Counted from the first letter of the stretch, positions 1 to 12,612 are shown. The stretch: 64,000 nucleotides of DNA from Chrysoperla carnea (GCF_905475395.1 NC_058337.1:66112368-66176367); one strand, 5' to 3'. A program made the numbers and translations. The notes: generated from the letters alone by a model not told the origin.

Positions 1-3000
1 ACTCCGCCACTTCGAATAATTGTAGGTAACAATTCTGCTGTATAAATGTAGCAAACCCCAAGTGAAGATGTTACAAACATTTTTGCACATAAATATAAAC
101 AAATTCTCAACCAATTTAAATCAGCTGGAATAAATATAACCGCGATGCTACTAAGACAACATCCAAATAATGATCCTGCTACGGTCCATTTACGTCCTAC
201 ATTGTGGATTAATATCCATGCGAGAGTGTAGCCTGGTATGCTAGCTGCACTAGTCAACATGAAATTTAAATACTTATTTCCGCTCATATTCACTGAATTC
301 ACGGATAATCCATAAAATGTAAATACATTTGCTGTCCTAAAATTCCATCAAGTTAATTAAAACAATTTAAAATACCAACCTTAATTGATTGATTGAGTGT
401 GCCAGTACTATAACTTATCTAGATCTAAATACTGGTGCAGAGGTGGATTATCCAATAGACAAAGTAAGCACGTGTCTACAGGCATGAGGTTTGAAAAGAG
501 TGCGCTGTCTGAAGTTTTTAAACAAATATAAAATTAATTGTGTAAGCATGCAAAAATTACAGTCTATTGTTTTAGACATTTATACAGTTATTCAAATGTG
601 CGACAGTCTAATTCATGTAATTTCTGCAGAAAGGGGAAATTTTAATAAAAATGAACAGCAGCCCTTGGAACTCTCAATAGAGATTAACTATTTGAATGAA
701 CAAATTCACAAATAAATTTCCAGCATAAGTAGTTAAAAAAAATAAAAATAATGAAAACCCGCCCGACTCGATCATATTGCCGTTAATACTCTTCGATCGA
801 CACCTCAACGAAATTGATATCATTTTTTGTTCGCGCGATATCGATAAGGAAAAATTTTTTAAAAAAGGTCGCCCGATACGTTTTAATACGTTTCGATCGA
901 CATGTCAACGAAGTCGCTATTATTTTTTGTTCGCGCAATATCGACAACGAAAAAAATGTCTACGTACGTACGTACGTACACACACACACATATATATATA
1001 CTTCTCAAAATTGGTGTTAAAGTCTTGTCCTAACCATGAAACGTAAAGATATGTTGAAAATCTCGATTTCGAAAATCGGACCCATTACAATAACTTCCTA
1101 TACTTGGAAGTCAAAAAAGGTCTTTATTGATAGATTTTATTTACCAGGGGGTGCTAATTTTCGAAACTGCCTACGGGCGCAAAATTTCTCAATCCGCCTT
1201 TGTACTAGGTGTATCCAGATACATTTATAACAATTTTATATGTGCATTTAGATACCGTTTTATATGTAACTGTTACCTTACACCACTGGCGTATGCATCG
1301 ATTAACTATTTTTGCTTACCATATGTAGAATATAATCAAGAATCGAGTAATCATTTTACAAGAAACTAAGATTTCTTTAACACATGGCCATATTTCATGG
1401 TCCGCATCACCTTTTGTGCTTACTACAGATTTTTCGTTATTTGCAGCTTCTTCAGCACGCAATGACATCATAATTGAATCAGATAAAATAACACCATTTG
1501 TTTTAGCGACCTTTTCAATAACGTTTGTTGCTTTACGTGTTCGTCGAGTTGCTAAAAGCCATCGAATTGATTCAGGAATAAACCTAAAATGTTAAAAAAA
1601 ATTTGTTTCTTTTCATTCCATTTCATTCCATTTTATTTTGTTTAATTTTATTTATTTTGTTTATCTTTTACTTACCACCAATATAGAACGAAAATAATTG
1701 GTGGTCCTGAAAATACTAATTGTATAACTATCCAATTTGGAAATGCCCATGCTATAACGCCGACCATTGCTTCTCCAAGTGTGTAGAAATAATTTAAGAC
1801 AATTGCTGTTAATTCTCGTTTTTGCTTACCAACTAATTCCACTCCTGAACACAAGAATTAAGCCATTAAGAGTTTTTGATAACATGTAACTTTTACTCAG
1901 GCTTCAAATGAAGCTATAGGATTATTTTGAGGCTAGACGCCAAGCACAAAGCCCACAGCTTCTCCGCCGGGATCTCTCCCAGGATTGATGGATCTAAGGT
2001 TTCGGAACCGAACATTCTGAATTGGACGCCCTGGAGATTTTTGCAGGTGCAAATAACATGTATGGAGGTGATGGTTCAATCGACAGTGTCCTGTCAAGAG
2101 TCTCACCACCCTTCTCAACTGTGGTCTAGTAAAGTTTCAGACGATTATAGTATTCTAATCGAATGTGGTTATACACAGTTTGACCTGTCGCATACCCTGC
2201 GCAAAGTCTCAGTAATAAATATGTGATTGTTTTAACCATTCTTTGATTCGGTAAATTATGGAGCATCTTGCTATGGAAATGATAGGCTCAGGAGAAAGGA
2301 GCGTTTGAAGCGATCCCTCTCGTACCAACGAGTCCACCGCTTCATTCCCTTTAACGCCAGAGTGGCCCGGTACCCAGATCAGCCTGACTGTGTTGTTTAG
2401 TGCCAGGTGATCCAGTTCCTCGAAGAATTCATAGGCTATCGAAGGGCGTTCTGACTATCTGAGAAGATGCTGATATGTGCCCCGCTGTAACTTTTCGAGT
2501 TACAGATCTGGATTTATCACAGTATGACGTTGTTATAGACATACTGGTAAGATTAAATATTTAGAATTTCGACCAAGGAGCTCCACTGTAACCGGTCGCA
2601 TGCCTATATTTTGAAAGAAGTGGGCTAAAATTGAGACTAGGTGCTGAATTCAAATAGTCAATATAACTAAATAAAGCCAATGACGATTTTATTGATGTAA
2701 AATTTACCAGCAATGCCTACTAATAAGTTTTATTATCTGAGAAAGTGTAGGACGCGGGTAAATAACTTGTGATCCCAAGCTAGAGCTATTTAGTTCAAGT
2801 AAACTGCCTCAGTATAAAAATTATGTCCTTAGAAACGTTAAACTCTTAAACTTCTGTAGTTATATTGATTGTATAACGAAGTTAAAATGATTAAAATGAT
2901 GAAATTTTCTAAAATTTTGTTTATATTATTTATGTAACTCCGAAATATTCAATTTAGAAGTAACAAGAGGTCATACCAATAATAAACGCCAGTGGATAAA

Positions 3001-4246
3001 CGCCTGATGTTCCGAGGGCGTTAATAAATATTAAAACCGCAAATGTCGTATAATCACGGCATACCACTTGGGCGACACCACTCAAGCTCATTAAAATAAT
3101 ACAAAATATAAAAATCAATTTTCGCCCAAATCTGAAAACAATGTTTTTTTTTTTTAATTTTTGAAATGCGAAACTAGATTATTAAATGTCGATTATTTAT
3201 TACCTGTCAGCTAGAAATCCAAATATTCCCGAACCAGCTACAATTCCAGCAAAATGTACAGTTCCAACAAATGGTAATTTCCAGGTGTCTTTGCAAAACA
3301 TATTCCACTATAATTGAAGTACAGATAACTAACATGAAAATTATTATTTTAATTGGAAAGCCATTAAAAAATAAATAAATATAAAACATGGAAAGAATTT
3401 GTAATCACCCCGAAAGACTTTCTTTATAATCAGTCAATTTTAATTAGAATCGGAAGAGTCATTGGCGCCCAGACTCCCAGAGTTAGATTTCGATTTTGCG
3501 CCATTTAATAGGTTAAAAATATACCTATTAAATATTTTAAAAGCGCTTCTCCGAGTAGGCGCCTCTGATGTTTGCCCTTGATGCCACATTCCAAACTCGG
3601 ACACTGATTATAATGAAACGACATAGTTATATAAGGAAAACTATATATTTCCCAAAAAACAAATTACTTACTTCATGGACAATGGTAACCTCATCATATT
3701 TACTGATCCATTCATTGCATGGAACTAAAATTGATTGATTGAATAAGTTTGACGAACATGTTCCATTGTATAAATCGGTCATATTTGGCACAGGTGCATA
3801 CATTTCACAATCCGCTGGTGTGTAGAATTTTTTTGTAATCGATGGTAACGCATTTGGTAACCAATCTTCTTGGTAAGAAGTTGATCCACCATCATCGCAT
3901 ACAGGAACATGACACCTAAAAATGCTTGTTTAATAAGTTCCAAAAATCACCTTATTGAGGCATGGTATTTAGAAGTTTGGACTACACTAGTGAATGAAAA
4001 AAACTGAAAGAAAATTGCATCGTGTTAGGGAATGGGACCAATAATAATTGGAAGATTGAAAATTAAGAACTTTAACAATGATACCAACCTAAATTCAGTT
4101 TGGCCAGCTACAAATAAATATGTGAAACTATTAGCGGCAGCAAATACAACAGGAAAACATATTAAAATGTAATTAATTATTTGGAATTTTCCCAATTCAC
4201 CCAATTCGTCTAACATTTCATCAAATGTCATATGTATTTCTGGCAT
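1..4246 (-). CDS. Organic cation transporter-like protein (SLC22, MFS), 3' end beyond window
   Basis: Plasma-membrane facilitator of the SLC22/organic cation transporter family, which moves small organic ions. Seven exons fit in consistent phase: 4246-4089, 3915-3672, 3307-3204, 3131-2977, 1844-1676, 1583-1320, 336-1. Seen: a first membrane segment after an MTFDEMLDELGELGKFQ-like N-terminus; a large Cys-rich extracellular loop with an N-glycosylation motif (exon 2) running into EWNMFCKDTWK; the MFS signature ADRFGRK across the exon 3/4 junction; GVELVGKQKREL across exon 4/5; WFIPESIRWL across exon 5/6; and YGLSVNSVNMSGNKY and YTAELLPTIIRSGG in exon 7. These are family hallmarks. The start Met at 4246 is the first in an open stretch; MTFDEML five codons on is an alternative. 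The last membrane helices and the stop lie left of base 1. Intron 4 carries a retrotransposon remnant. Confidence 0.9.
780..960. repeat. Imperfect tandem duplication, about 101 bp unit
   Basis: Two consecutive units begin with CGATCGACACCTCAACGAA (about 794) and CGATCGACATGTCAACGAAG (about 895), and each contains TTTTTTGTTCGCGC followed by an ATATCGA motif. They lie in intron 6 of the transporter gene and are followed by a simple GTAC/CA/TA microsatellite at about 960-1000. No coding function is evident; the ORFs here are repeat translations. Confidence 0.7.
1925..2480 (-). pseudogene. Decayed non-LTR retrotransposon, RNase H domain fragment
   Basis: Read on the minus strand this stretch gives, with frame breaks, an FSDSQNAL motif, then IWVPGHSGVKGNEAVDSLV, and further on LLTGHCRLNHHLH. 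These are the typical DSQ, WVPGHSG.GNE.AD and GHC..N.HLH blocks of the RNase H region at the end of ORF2 in Jockey/I-like non-LTR retrotransposons. The region is visibly richer in G+C than its surroundings, and lies inside intron 4 of the transporter gene, on the same strand. It has frameshifts and stops and no complete ORF, so it is a dead fragment. I see the RNase H part only, not the reverse transcriptase. Confidence 0.72.
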
Positions 4247-4569
4247 GATGGATCCAGACTTGTAGCGTTGTTGGCGATCTGGTAATTCTTCAACAAAAAT
4301 TAATTTTTATAAAATCAAAAGCTGATTAAATCTCCCCACAGATCCTACCCAAAATATAAATTTTTGGCATTATGCAGAATTTTGGCTCCACGAATTTTTT
4401 GGCCTATAGATATTATATACTGTGTCATCATGCCTTGCATATCCTAGGAATCACAAGAAACTGGCTACATGCGCATGGTGCATTTCGCACCAATCGGCAT
4501 CTATAAATTGCGCAAGTTAAAACATTCTAAATGTTAACAACATATGAGTATATAACTCAGTAGTAGTAG

Positions 4570-4682
4570 AGTTCTATCAAAACTAAGTGGCACTGAACAA
4601 GAGAGAGTATAGATACGAGTACACATACATATACATCATACACTCTCTCTTGCTCGGTGCCACTTTGGTTTGATTGAAGTCT
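4570..4682. mobile_element. Short MITE-like hairpin
   Basis: Inverted arms of about 40 bp (4570-4610 and 4638-4682) share AGTGGCAC and GAGAGAGT blocks on opposite strands around a 27 bp loop. The size and symmetry suit a miniature inverted-repeat transposable element. It lies just upstream of the transporter gene's first coding exon. No target duplication could be assigned. Confidence 0.55.
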
Positions 4683-4946
4683 ATTCGTTGTGTGCGTAGT
4701 CATGGTAGGGACAATAAAATCGATGCCAGCGCTTCCAGTGAAAAATTTTGGCGTTAAAGGGGGCTGTTAATACTAATTTGCAGTTCTTTACATGTTAATG
4801 TTATAGAAATGTCAAATTAAAATTATTGTAAACACTAATTAATTAAACTTGTAAACACTAAATGCATTAAAAATTGTGAAAATAAGAAATCAAATTGAAC
4901 AAATATTATTTTTCAAATGTAAATTATCATAATTATTATTTAAACT

Positions 4947-5411
4947 AGCTGTGAACTACCCGCTTTGCTGGGCAACATCCCCACTTGCACCCCTCCCTCC
5001 ACATTTCCTTGCGTGGGATAACAGTTTTGTAATGTACACGTCATGCTCTTTTATTTGATACCCCACTTAGGTATATTTGTAAATATTCGATAATTCCTTC
5101 CCACTTTCTCTCTACACCTTTCTACCCTCCGAAGGTTAAAAGTAGATAAAAACAATAGATCTTTGAAGCTGGTTGTATATCGTGTCAATATTTGAGCTTA
5201 ATCGATGCACAACTTTTTTATTTTTTGAAGCATATCCCTTTCAACCCCTTACTCTACTATAATATGGATGTATTATACATAAAAACCTTCCTCTTGAATC
5301 ACTCTATCTAACCGCATCAAAATCCGTTGCGTAGTTTCAAAGATTTAAGCGTACAAAGGGACATAGGGACATAGGGACAGAAAAAGCGACTTTGTTTTAT
5401 AATATGTAGTG
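4947..5411 (+). repeat. Dispersed repeat ending AGCGACTTTGTTTTATAATATGTAGTGA
   Basis: The 3' part (about 5307-5411: CGCATCAAAATCCGTTGCG, then AAAGGGACATAGGGACA, then AGCGACTTTGTTTTATA) recurs nearly base for base at 62710-62808. Both copies start with a stretch related to ACCCGCTTTGCTGGGCAAC or GCCCCGGCTTCGCACGGGT. This kind of short interspersed sequence is common in insect genomes. It is non-coding, and the family name is not certain. Confidence 0.6.
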
Positions 5412-5589
5412 ATTTGTGAGACAATAATATTAAATTTTCAATGTAAGTCTTAAATGCAATCCATACAATTCTATAATTAAAGTAGTGTATCGTTACCATG
5501 GAAACGAAACTCACGCACGGAGCGAATACCTAAAATTTAGTTATTACTATCTACCGCAATTTCATTATTTCTGTCGTTTGGTGTGTTGG

Positions 5590-6203
5590 AAACAATGGAC
5601 TATTAAAATACCATGTATAGACAGTGTTGATTACGCAATCGTTTGTTTTTTGTGTCATGAAAGTAAAGAAGAATAGCCACTCTTAGATAGCCACAGTCGT
5701 GTGTATAAAACACGACGGTGACATACAGACATTGCCAATATTACCATATAATACATTGTATAATGTTCGAACCTAATTTGCACCCTCATGGCTAAACACT
5801 GATGTTTACGAAAATGTTTCAAACAAAAGTTAAATCTCTAACGGTTTACAAGATAGGTAGGACCTGTATGGGTCCTATAGGTTCTACCTATCTTGTAAAG
5901 ACCCAATTGTCCTATGATCTTGTAAAGATCCAATTGTCCTATGCTGCTCATTAACGAACTCGACCTTTTTACGTCCTAAGCACACTATAAAAATTTCAGC
6001 TTGATATCTCTTTTCGTTTTTGAGTTATCGTGTTGACACAGACAGGCACAGACAATTGGAAATGGAGGTGATCTAATAAATTAGGTGATTTTATGAACAC
6101 CTATACTAAAATTTTGTTCGTAGCAACAATATTTTTAAGCGTGGCAAACTTGTAACTAAACTTAGTATACCTTGATATATTTCATATATACATGGTAAAA
6201 CAG
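5590..6203 (+). repeat. Dispersed hairpin-ended repeat, copy 1
   Basis: One of about eleven copies in this window of a repeat of roughly 450-660 bp. The shared core runs GGTTTACAAGAT..GGGTCCTA, CCAATTG.CCTATG, TTTTTACGTCCT, TTTCAGCTTGATATCT, a GACAGACGG-type block with CCGGAAATGGA, then TTTTAAGCG, AACTTAGTATACCTTGATAT and finally CATATATACATGGTA. This copy has a decayed 5' end and a small internal duplication around the GACCTATCTTGTAAAGA segment. No protein-coding content. Confidence 0.8.
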
Positions 6204-8421
6204 TATATGGCAGTAAAATTTGTTTACTAATGTTTGAACAAGCAAGCAAGATGGCTCCTTAAACCTAAAAATATTGGGCAATCCGGTCCCTGTTTAATCC
6301 AGGGCCCCTTGTAATCCGACATACATATAAAAGTAATTACAATGTAAATTTATAATAAATACTTCGAGCCTAAAGTAAAAATGGGTGTAATATTATTATT
6401 TTGATATGTGGTTTGTCGGATTACAAGCACTCTTTTTCAAAAAGTTCTGGGTAAAGAGGGTCTGTGGCAACACTCTATAGTCTGACATATTCAATAATTC
6501 GACGCCGCTTTGCAAAATGTTTGTTGCATTACCACGGTTTTACTATATTCACGGATGGTTTCAATTTCCAATTTTTGCATTTTCAATTCGGCTGATAAAA
6601 GAATGTTACTGTAAAAATTGGTGGGTATACGCTATAAAACGGAAAGGAGCTTTTTGGCAAGCTTTCAATATTTACGCACTGATTATTCACGCACTCATTA
6701 CAGCACCGGTTTCTAGTACTTTTTCAAAGCTATTCTAAAATGAGGTCAGAAAAATCTCCTGAAGCGCGGTAGGCGTGGATATTACGTAATATAATTTTTT
6801 TATCTTTATTATTATAAAGAGGAAATTTCCTAATACCTATTTCTAATAACTATTATATTTCTTATTCAGGAGGGGTTCTTAATAGATGATTTGGTTGTTT
6901 TGACACTATTTCGCCTAAGGAACTGTAATTTAAATAATATGTTTACATAAAAATTAGAGTCATTAAACACAATAATTTTTAATTATTTACAAATAATATA
7001 TTTATTGCCTTAATAAGAATAACCTTTGACCTTAAAAATTAAACAAAATAAATAATTAAACATATAAAAATATTTTTGCATTTGTTATCACTTAAGAATC
7101 CTAAATTATAGAAAAAAAATGATAAATAATCTAGTTAATTTACATTAGAATAGTCAAACAAAACTATTTAAACTTTATCAGAAAAATGTTTTCATGATAT
7201 TCCATAAAATTTTTATTTACTGTTTGAATTTTCGTAGAAATTATTTATAGTAAGTAAAGTTTGTAGGGCAGGCGCTGAGATTCTCAATTTACAATAAAAT
7301 TTTGGAGTATTTATTGATTTACTTATTTTTAAAATTTTTTCAATTCACTTACTTGCTTATTGATAAATATTTATTTTAGAAAACGTTAAGTAATTAATTA
7401 CCCGAGCATTTTTCACAGAAATGTTAAAAAGTCCCATGTTCTCTGATAACAGGGTATATATCTAAAAGTTTTTCTTTTTGAAATTTGATTTGTTTGGTTT
7501 AAAGATTGGGCAGTGTCGATTTCTTTTTGATAGATTTTTCAATAAAATACCATCAAAGTACCAGTGAGCTTTTTTGAAAAACGTGATCAAACATGACCAT
7601 TCTTTCAAAGCACTAAAACTCGAAAAACTTTATTTTATTATTTTATTATTAAAATTATTTTTCTTTGATAGCCAAGTAGATGCTCCAAAATAGATGGATC
7701 AGTAATTTTACAAAACCTAGCAAAAATAATTAAGTACTTAAATGTAGTTTGTTAATTCTAGGAAACATTCTTTGAATTGGTACACATGTGTTCCATTTTA
7801 AACAATCCAGTTGAGAATTTCTTCATCAAAGGGCTATTGGAAAAAATGTCCCAAGCAAAAGTTGTTCTACTTGGAGTGAGACACCGCACAGAAGTCCTAA
7901 ATTTAACCCTGATTTGCAATATTCTTTAAAAATCAATTCATGCTCTGAACTGATAAGAGGTAGAGGAAAATTTTACATTAAAAAGTTGTTCTTTATCAAA
8001 TAACACACAACTTTTGTTGGAAATATTTTTTCGTTACCATAATAAATACCATAGAAAATAAAAGTAAAAATTTGTCTTATAGGTACTCTTAAGAAAGTGT
8101 GTGTTGCGCTCAATTTTTGGAAATAGTAAGAGAACAAAACTTAATAACAGAGTCCATCTTTTTCGCAGTGGATTTCCGCCGAAATTATAAAAAAGACGAA
8201 AAAATGACTTAAAAAAGGGGATCGTCGAAAAGTATTAGTTATCTCCTAGAAAATTACTTTTTTTCTGTGGGGGCATTTCAAGCACAATGTTTATAGAATA
8301 AGGCCAGCTTCAATCAGTAAGATAAAAGAAGCCATTAAAATGAATGTGCCCAAATACCAACTAAACAATTAGAAAAATTTTGGACTTCATTGGTCAGCGT
8401 GATCACCTGTGCCTGGACTAC

Positions 8422-8797
8422 AATGGCCACCAATCTGAATAATTTCTATAAAAAGCTGTTTTCTATACTCGTTCACATTGTTTTGAATTTAAAATTTTCC
8501 CGCATTCATTGCGTTTCTAAAAAAATATTAGGTTTTACAGCCGCTGCGACAGGAGGCTTTACATGGACTGTTACGTACAAGATTTTTAAACTACTGAACT
8601 TTTTTCTTTCTTTTCAGATTTTATTTAATTTAGTTGGGTTTTTGAAATTTTTGAATTATTTATTTTTACCACTGGATTTTTTAATAAATGTTCATGAAAT
8701 AATTAAAAGCTGTTACGGCTATGTGAATAAAGCGAGTCGTAAAAATGAATTGTTGATTAAGATTATGCGGTTTTTAAAACTACTTAAACGAAAATGA
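8422..8797 (+). CDS. Hypothetical hydrophobic 124-residue ORF
   Basis: An uninterrupted ORF from ATG 8422 (MATNLNNFYKKLF) to a stop at 8797, ending KIMRFLKLLKRK. It is leucine/phenylalanine rich, with candidate membrane stretches near residues 8-20, 39-60 and 70-95 and a basic tail. I recognise no family. It lies inside the possible inverted-end element, so it may be element-derived. In AT-rich DNA a Lys/Phe/Leu-rich ORF of this length can also arise by chance. No clear splice partners were found. Confidence 0.25.
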
Positions 8798-10106
8798 ATT
8801 TTGATCCCATATTATTTCTATTTTCGTTTTTGATCACTTTCATTTTCATAATAACTTTTAAATTTTTTACCAATCTTTCAAAGTTTAAAAAATTAAGGAA
8901 AAGAAATTCGCTTACCATCTTGTAACAATAATTCCGAAGTTCGGTCTTCTTCATCGAAATCCATTTTGCATAAAAATAAATATTTATACAATCCAAAATA
9001 AAAACACAATCAACACATTTAAAACTTTTCTTAAGACTAATGAACTTGTTCTAATGTTATTTTTATTGATTCTAATAATAAGTTCGCCGAATTATTTTAG
9101 TAGTTCACAAAAAATTGTAGGTGAAGACGTAGTCGAACGTGCTTACAAAACGTTGCGTATCACGCATTAAAATAAATTTATTAAAAATTTTATTTGATTT
9201 ATGTATTTTTTTTTATCATTAATTATATTTAACAAATTAAATAAATAAAATAATTATTTGATTTGATTTTCATTGAAAGTGGAAAATAATTTGTCTGCGT
9301 TATATATACCACAATTGTGTGGTGTGTGTGCATCCCACATCAGGGCTACATAAAATTTGTCTAATTTGTATATCGTACAATTTGTTTATGTCCTATGATT
9401 TGATAAGCTAATACTTAGCATTGATTTAATTTTAAAACGACCATATGCATTTATTTATTAGAAGCTACTTAGTGGTTTTTTTCATATAATTTGAACTATA
9501 TTTCAATTATTGAATGTTAAATTTTGATATATAATAATAATTGTAAGAATCGTTAATTTATCTAGAGTCACTGTATAGGCAGGTTTATTTTAACAGAGTC
9601 TGGATATATAGTGTATGGCAGGACTGGCAACCATGTTTATCCAATTTTTAAATTATTTTATAAAGACAAATATACAATAATTACACCTTAATTAAAGTGG
9701 TTCGGCTGTCACGTGACTAGCCAACTAGTCAACTAGCCAATTTGTATGACGTAAATGTAAGAAAATGCTGTAAAAATATCAAAAAAGCGCCAAAAACCAA
9801 AGTTATTTTATATTTTCTTTTTGGATAGCGTCGCATATTGTTTTTTTTTTTTTTTGCATAAACATAATCTGTGATAAGTTTTCTTCATGGTGAAAACCTT
9901 TTTGAAGCTCATTCGCCGATTAATTTTTCTACAATTAACATTATTTTGAGTTCTTTCATAAGGTACTATATTAAAAATCTCAATTTTAAAAACTTGATTA
10001 AAACTTAATTAATTTTTTATTATTTGAATTTCAATTTTTTGCATAAATTGCAACTTCTATTATACTTCTATAAATAAAATTGTTTACCGACAAATAATTC
10101 ATACTT

Positions 10107-10621
10107 ATACCATGTATATGTAAAATATATCAAGGTATACTAAGTTTAGTCCCAAGTTTGTAACGCTTAAAAATATTGATGCTACGAGCAAACTTTTTGG
10201 TATAGGTGTTCATAAAATCCATTTCCGGTTATCCGTACGAATGTCTGTCTGACAACACGATAGCTCAAAAAAAAAAAGATATCAAGCTGAAATTTTTACA
10301 GTGTGTTCAGGACGTAAAAATTGAGATCGAGTTCGTAACTGAGCAACAAAGGTCAATTGGATCTTGGGTCCATAGGACCCATCTTGTAAACCGTTGGAGA
10401 TAGAACAAAAGTTTAAATTTTTAACTTTTGTTTGAAACATTTTTTCGTAAAAATCACTGTTTACCCGTGAAGGCTAAAATTATATAGTATGTATCATATG
10501 AAAATATCAGTTATATATGTGTGACATGTATGTATGTGTAATGTGACAGAGTGATCAACATTGTCTATACATGGTATTTATAGCCAATTAATACAGTCAA
10601 TTGTTTGTTTTCACTTGTTTA
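10107..10621 (-). repeat. Dispersed hairpin-ended repeat, copy 2
   Basis: Reverse-oriented copy of the family described at 5590-6203: it begins (plus strand) with TATACCATGTATATGTAAAA and ATATCAAGGTATACTAAGTT and ends with the AATTGTTTGTTTTCACTTG terminus. The ORF across its middle is a translation of the repeat only. Confidence 0.85.
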
Positions 10622-10837
10622 TTTTTTTTAATTTTTAAGGTCAAAGGATCTTCTTATTAGGGCAATAAATATATTATTTTTAAATAATTAAAAATTATTG
10701 TGTTTAATGACTCCAATTTTTATATAAACATATTATTTAAATTACAATTCCTTAGCCGAAATAGTGTCAAAACAACCAAATCATCTATTAAGAACCCCTC
10801 CTGAATAAGAAATATAGATATTACTTAGAAATTTCAA

Positions 10838-10970
10838 ATAGGTATACTCACTGTCAAAAAAAATGTCACAGTTAAAACATTCTAAGCGTACTCATCATAT
10901 GTTATGTTATAATAGTAACACTTAGAATGTTTTAAAACGAGCATTTTTTTTGACATTGAGATACCTATTA
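10838..10970. mobile_element. Small MITE nested in the right inverted arm
   Basis: Arms GTCAAAAAAAATGTCACAG and its near complement CGAGCATTTTTTTTGACAT, both followed inward by AAAACATTCTAAG or CTTAGAATGTTTT, enclose a 45 bp centre. Compared with the left arm at 6820-6850, the right arm is interrupted exactly here, next to a CCTAAT/ACCTAT segment. This shows insertion after the two arms existed. A TA-type target is possible but not certain. Confidence 0.65.
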
Positions 10971-11009
10971 GGAAATTTCCTCTTTATAATAATAAAGAAA
11001 AAAATGGGG

Positions 11010-11163
11010 ATATCAGTTATGTATGTGTGACATACATGTATATGTAGCTCTCTAATAGTGGCTACCTTTCTTTAGTTACATGACGTAAAAAAACAACAAC
11101 ATTGTCTATACATGGTATTTCAACAATTAACTCAGCCAATTGTTAGTTTTCACTTGTTCATTT
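11010..11163 (-). repeat. Dispersed hairpin-ended repeat, copy 3 (5' fragment)
   Basis: Reverse-oriented fragment of the same family: only the part from GATATCAGTTATGTATGTG to the CCAATTGTTAGTTTTCACTTG terminus is present. It abuts the right end of the possible 4.2 kb element. Confidence 0.7.
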
Positions 11164-12059
11164 AGAATTATAATATTTCTCAGATTAAGACATCATTTTG
11201 AAGAAGCTCATTGCAATCTTTCAATGACAGAAAATATTTTAAAAAATTGTATATTTTTTTGATACCAGATACTATTTCGATTGGAACAAAATCGTATTTT
11301 TGATATATCCTAGATAGAACGATATATCCTAAGATTGGACGATATCATTTCATTGGTGCATCGCAAACGATTGTACAACGGAGGTATTTACTTAATCAGC
11401 TATAAGTACCTTTATATTTCATGAAATATCTCCATACACGCGTAAGGATTAATAAATTTTTCCTAAATAAACTTTAATGAGGTACTTTTATAAATTATAG
11501 GGGCGATAAAAAAATAAATTTGCCTATGGCATAAAAACAATTAATTTAACAAATTTATAAAAAAATTTAATCGTATAAAAAATATCAAATTATCAGAAAT
11601 ATTCTATTTAAATTATAACAAAAAAATGTATTCTATCTAATTACAAATTAATTTACCTACTGGATAATATCTGTAATTAGTTTTGAAGAAAGAACTTTTT
11701 TTATTAAAAAGATGTCAATAATAAGTACCAGGATTCAGAATTAATAATATAACTTAAACATTTTCATAACTTTTTAGTTAACAAAAATCTTTTAATTTCT
11801 TTTATAAGAACAATTTGAGAAATAATAAATAACCAATAATTGAAACCTAACAATTCATTAAAAAAACTTTTAACTCCAGGAAGCGATTTTTGTGGTTCAG
11901 AAGCATAGCAATACTCAAGTAAGCCGCAAAAATCGCTATTCACCGAATTAAATGCGGTCAAGGTAAAAAAAAAAGTGTAAAGCACACATCGAGAATGTTG
12001 TATGCATATAAATAGACTATATGATATAAAACCTTAGTATCGCCTCGGCCCCTATAATT

Positions 12060-12612
12060 CGGCCTATCTAATTTTCTAGACAAGAATCAATTGAACAAAA
12101 GCAATGAATAGGCCGTCATTTAATTTGGTTTTGGAAAATTTCAAAAATTTTCGAAAGTATCTTCTAGATTTTTTTCGATAATGTTTTACAAGACCACTAG
12201 TCGAAGCTACCTGCAAATTTTCAAATCCCTATCGCTAATAGTTTTGGAGAAAATGGACACCAAAGTTTTGTCCCAATTTGTGCCCTCACGGGTAAACAGT
12301 GACATTTACGAAAAAATATTTCAAACAAAAGTTGTTCATTTTTTTATAAGGAACATTTTTTAAATTTGAACTTTTGTTGTATCTCTAACGGTTTATACGA
12401 TGGATCCTAAGGACCCAAGGCCCAATTGATCTACATTTCTCATTTACGTCCTGAGCACGCTATAATTTCACAGAAGGACAGACGGACAACCGGACTCATT
12501 AGGTGATTTTAAGAACATCTATACAAAATTTGGTTCGTAGCATCAATATTTTTAAGCGTAGCAAACTTGGGACTAAACTTAGTATACCTTGATATATATT
12601 ACATATATACAA
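12060..12612 (+). repeat. Dispersed hairpin-ended repeat, copy 4 (long subfamily)
   Basis: Copy of the same family. It belongs to a longer subfamily shared with 24963-25563 and 35808-36468, which carries GGCCGTCATTTAATTTGG, CAAGACCACTAGTCGAAGCT and GGAGAAAATGGACACCAAAG upstream of the core. The extreme 5' hairpin is missing. Ends with TACCTTGATATATATTACAT. Confidence 0.8.

Larger units (their letters stand above)
6790..11010. mobile_element. Possible 4.2 kb element with long inverted ends
   Basis: About 265 bp at 6790-7055 reappears inverted at 10622-11010: the left reads TATTATAAAGAGGAAATTTCC ... GAGGGGTTCTTAATAGATG ... CTTTGACCTTAAAAATTAA, the right is its complement. The right copy is longer because a small hairpin element (10838-10970) has inserted in it. 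Between them lie 3.6 kb with one hydrophobic ORF (8422-8797) and one copy of the dispersed repeat (10107-10621). Either this is a single DNA element with long terminal inverted repeats, or two unrelated insertions of one repeat in opposite orientation. I see no transposase. Confidence 0.4.

Noticed and set aside
777-1046. Overlapping plus ORFs at a tandem duplication
   Set aside because: Result of a 101 bp duplication and a GTAC/CA microsatellite in an intron; no protein similarity.
5485-5676. ORF of 63 codons rich in Tyr and Cys
   Set aside because: Runs into the 5' part of a repeat copy (ACCATGTATAGACAGTGTTG); other copies break the frame.
10206-10403. ORF of 65 codons
   Set aside because: Lies entirely in a copy of the dispersed repeat; frame not kept in the other copies.
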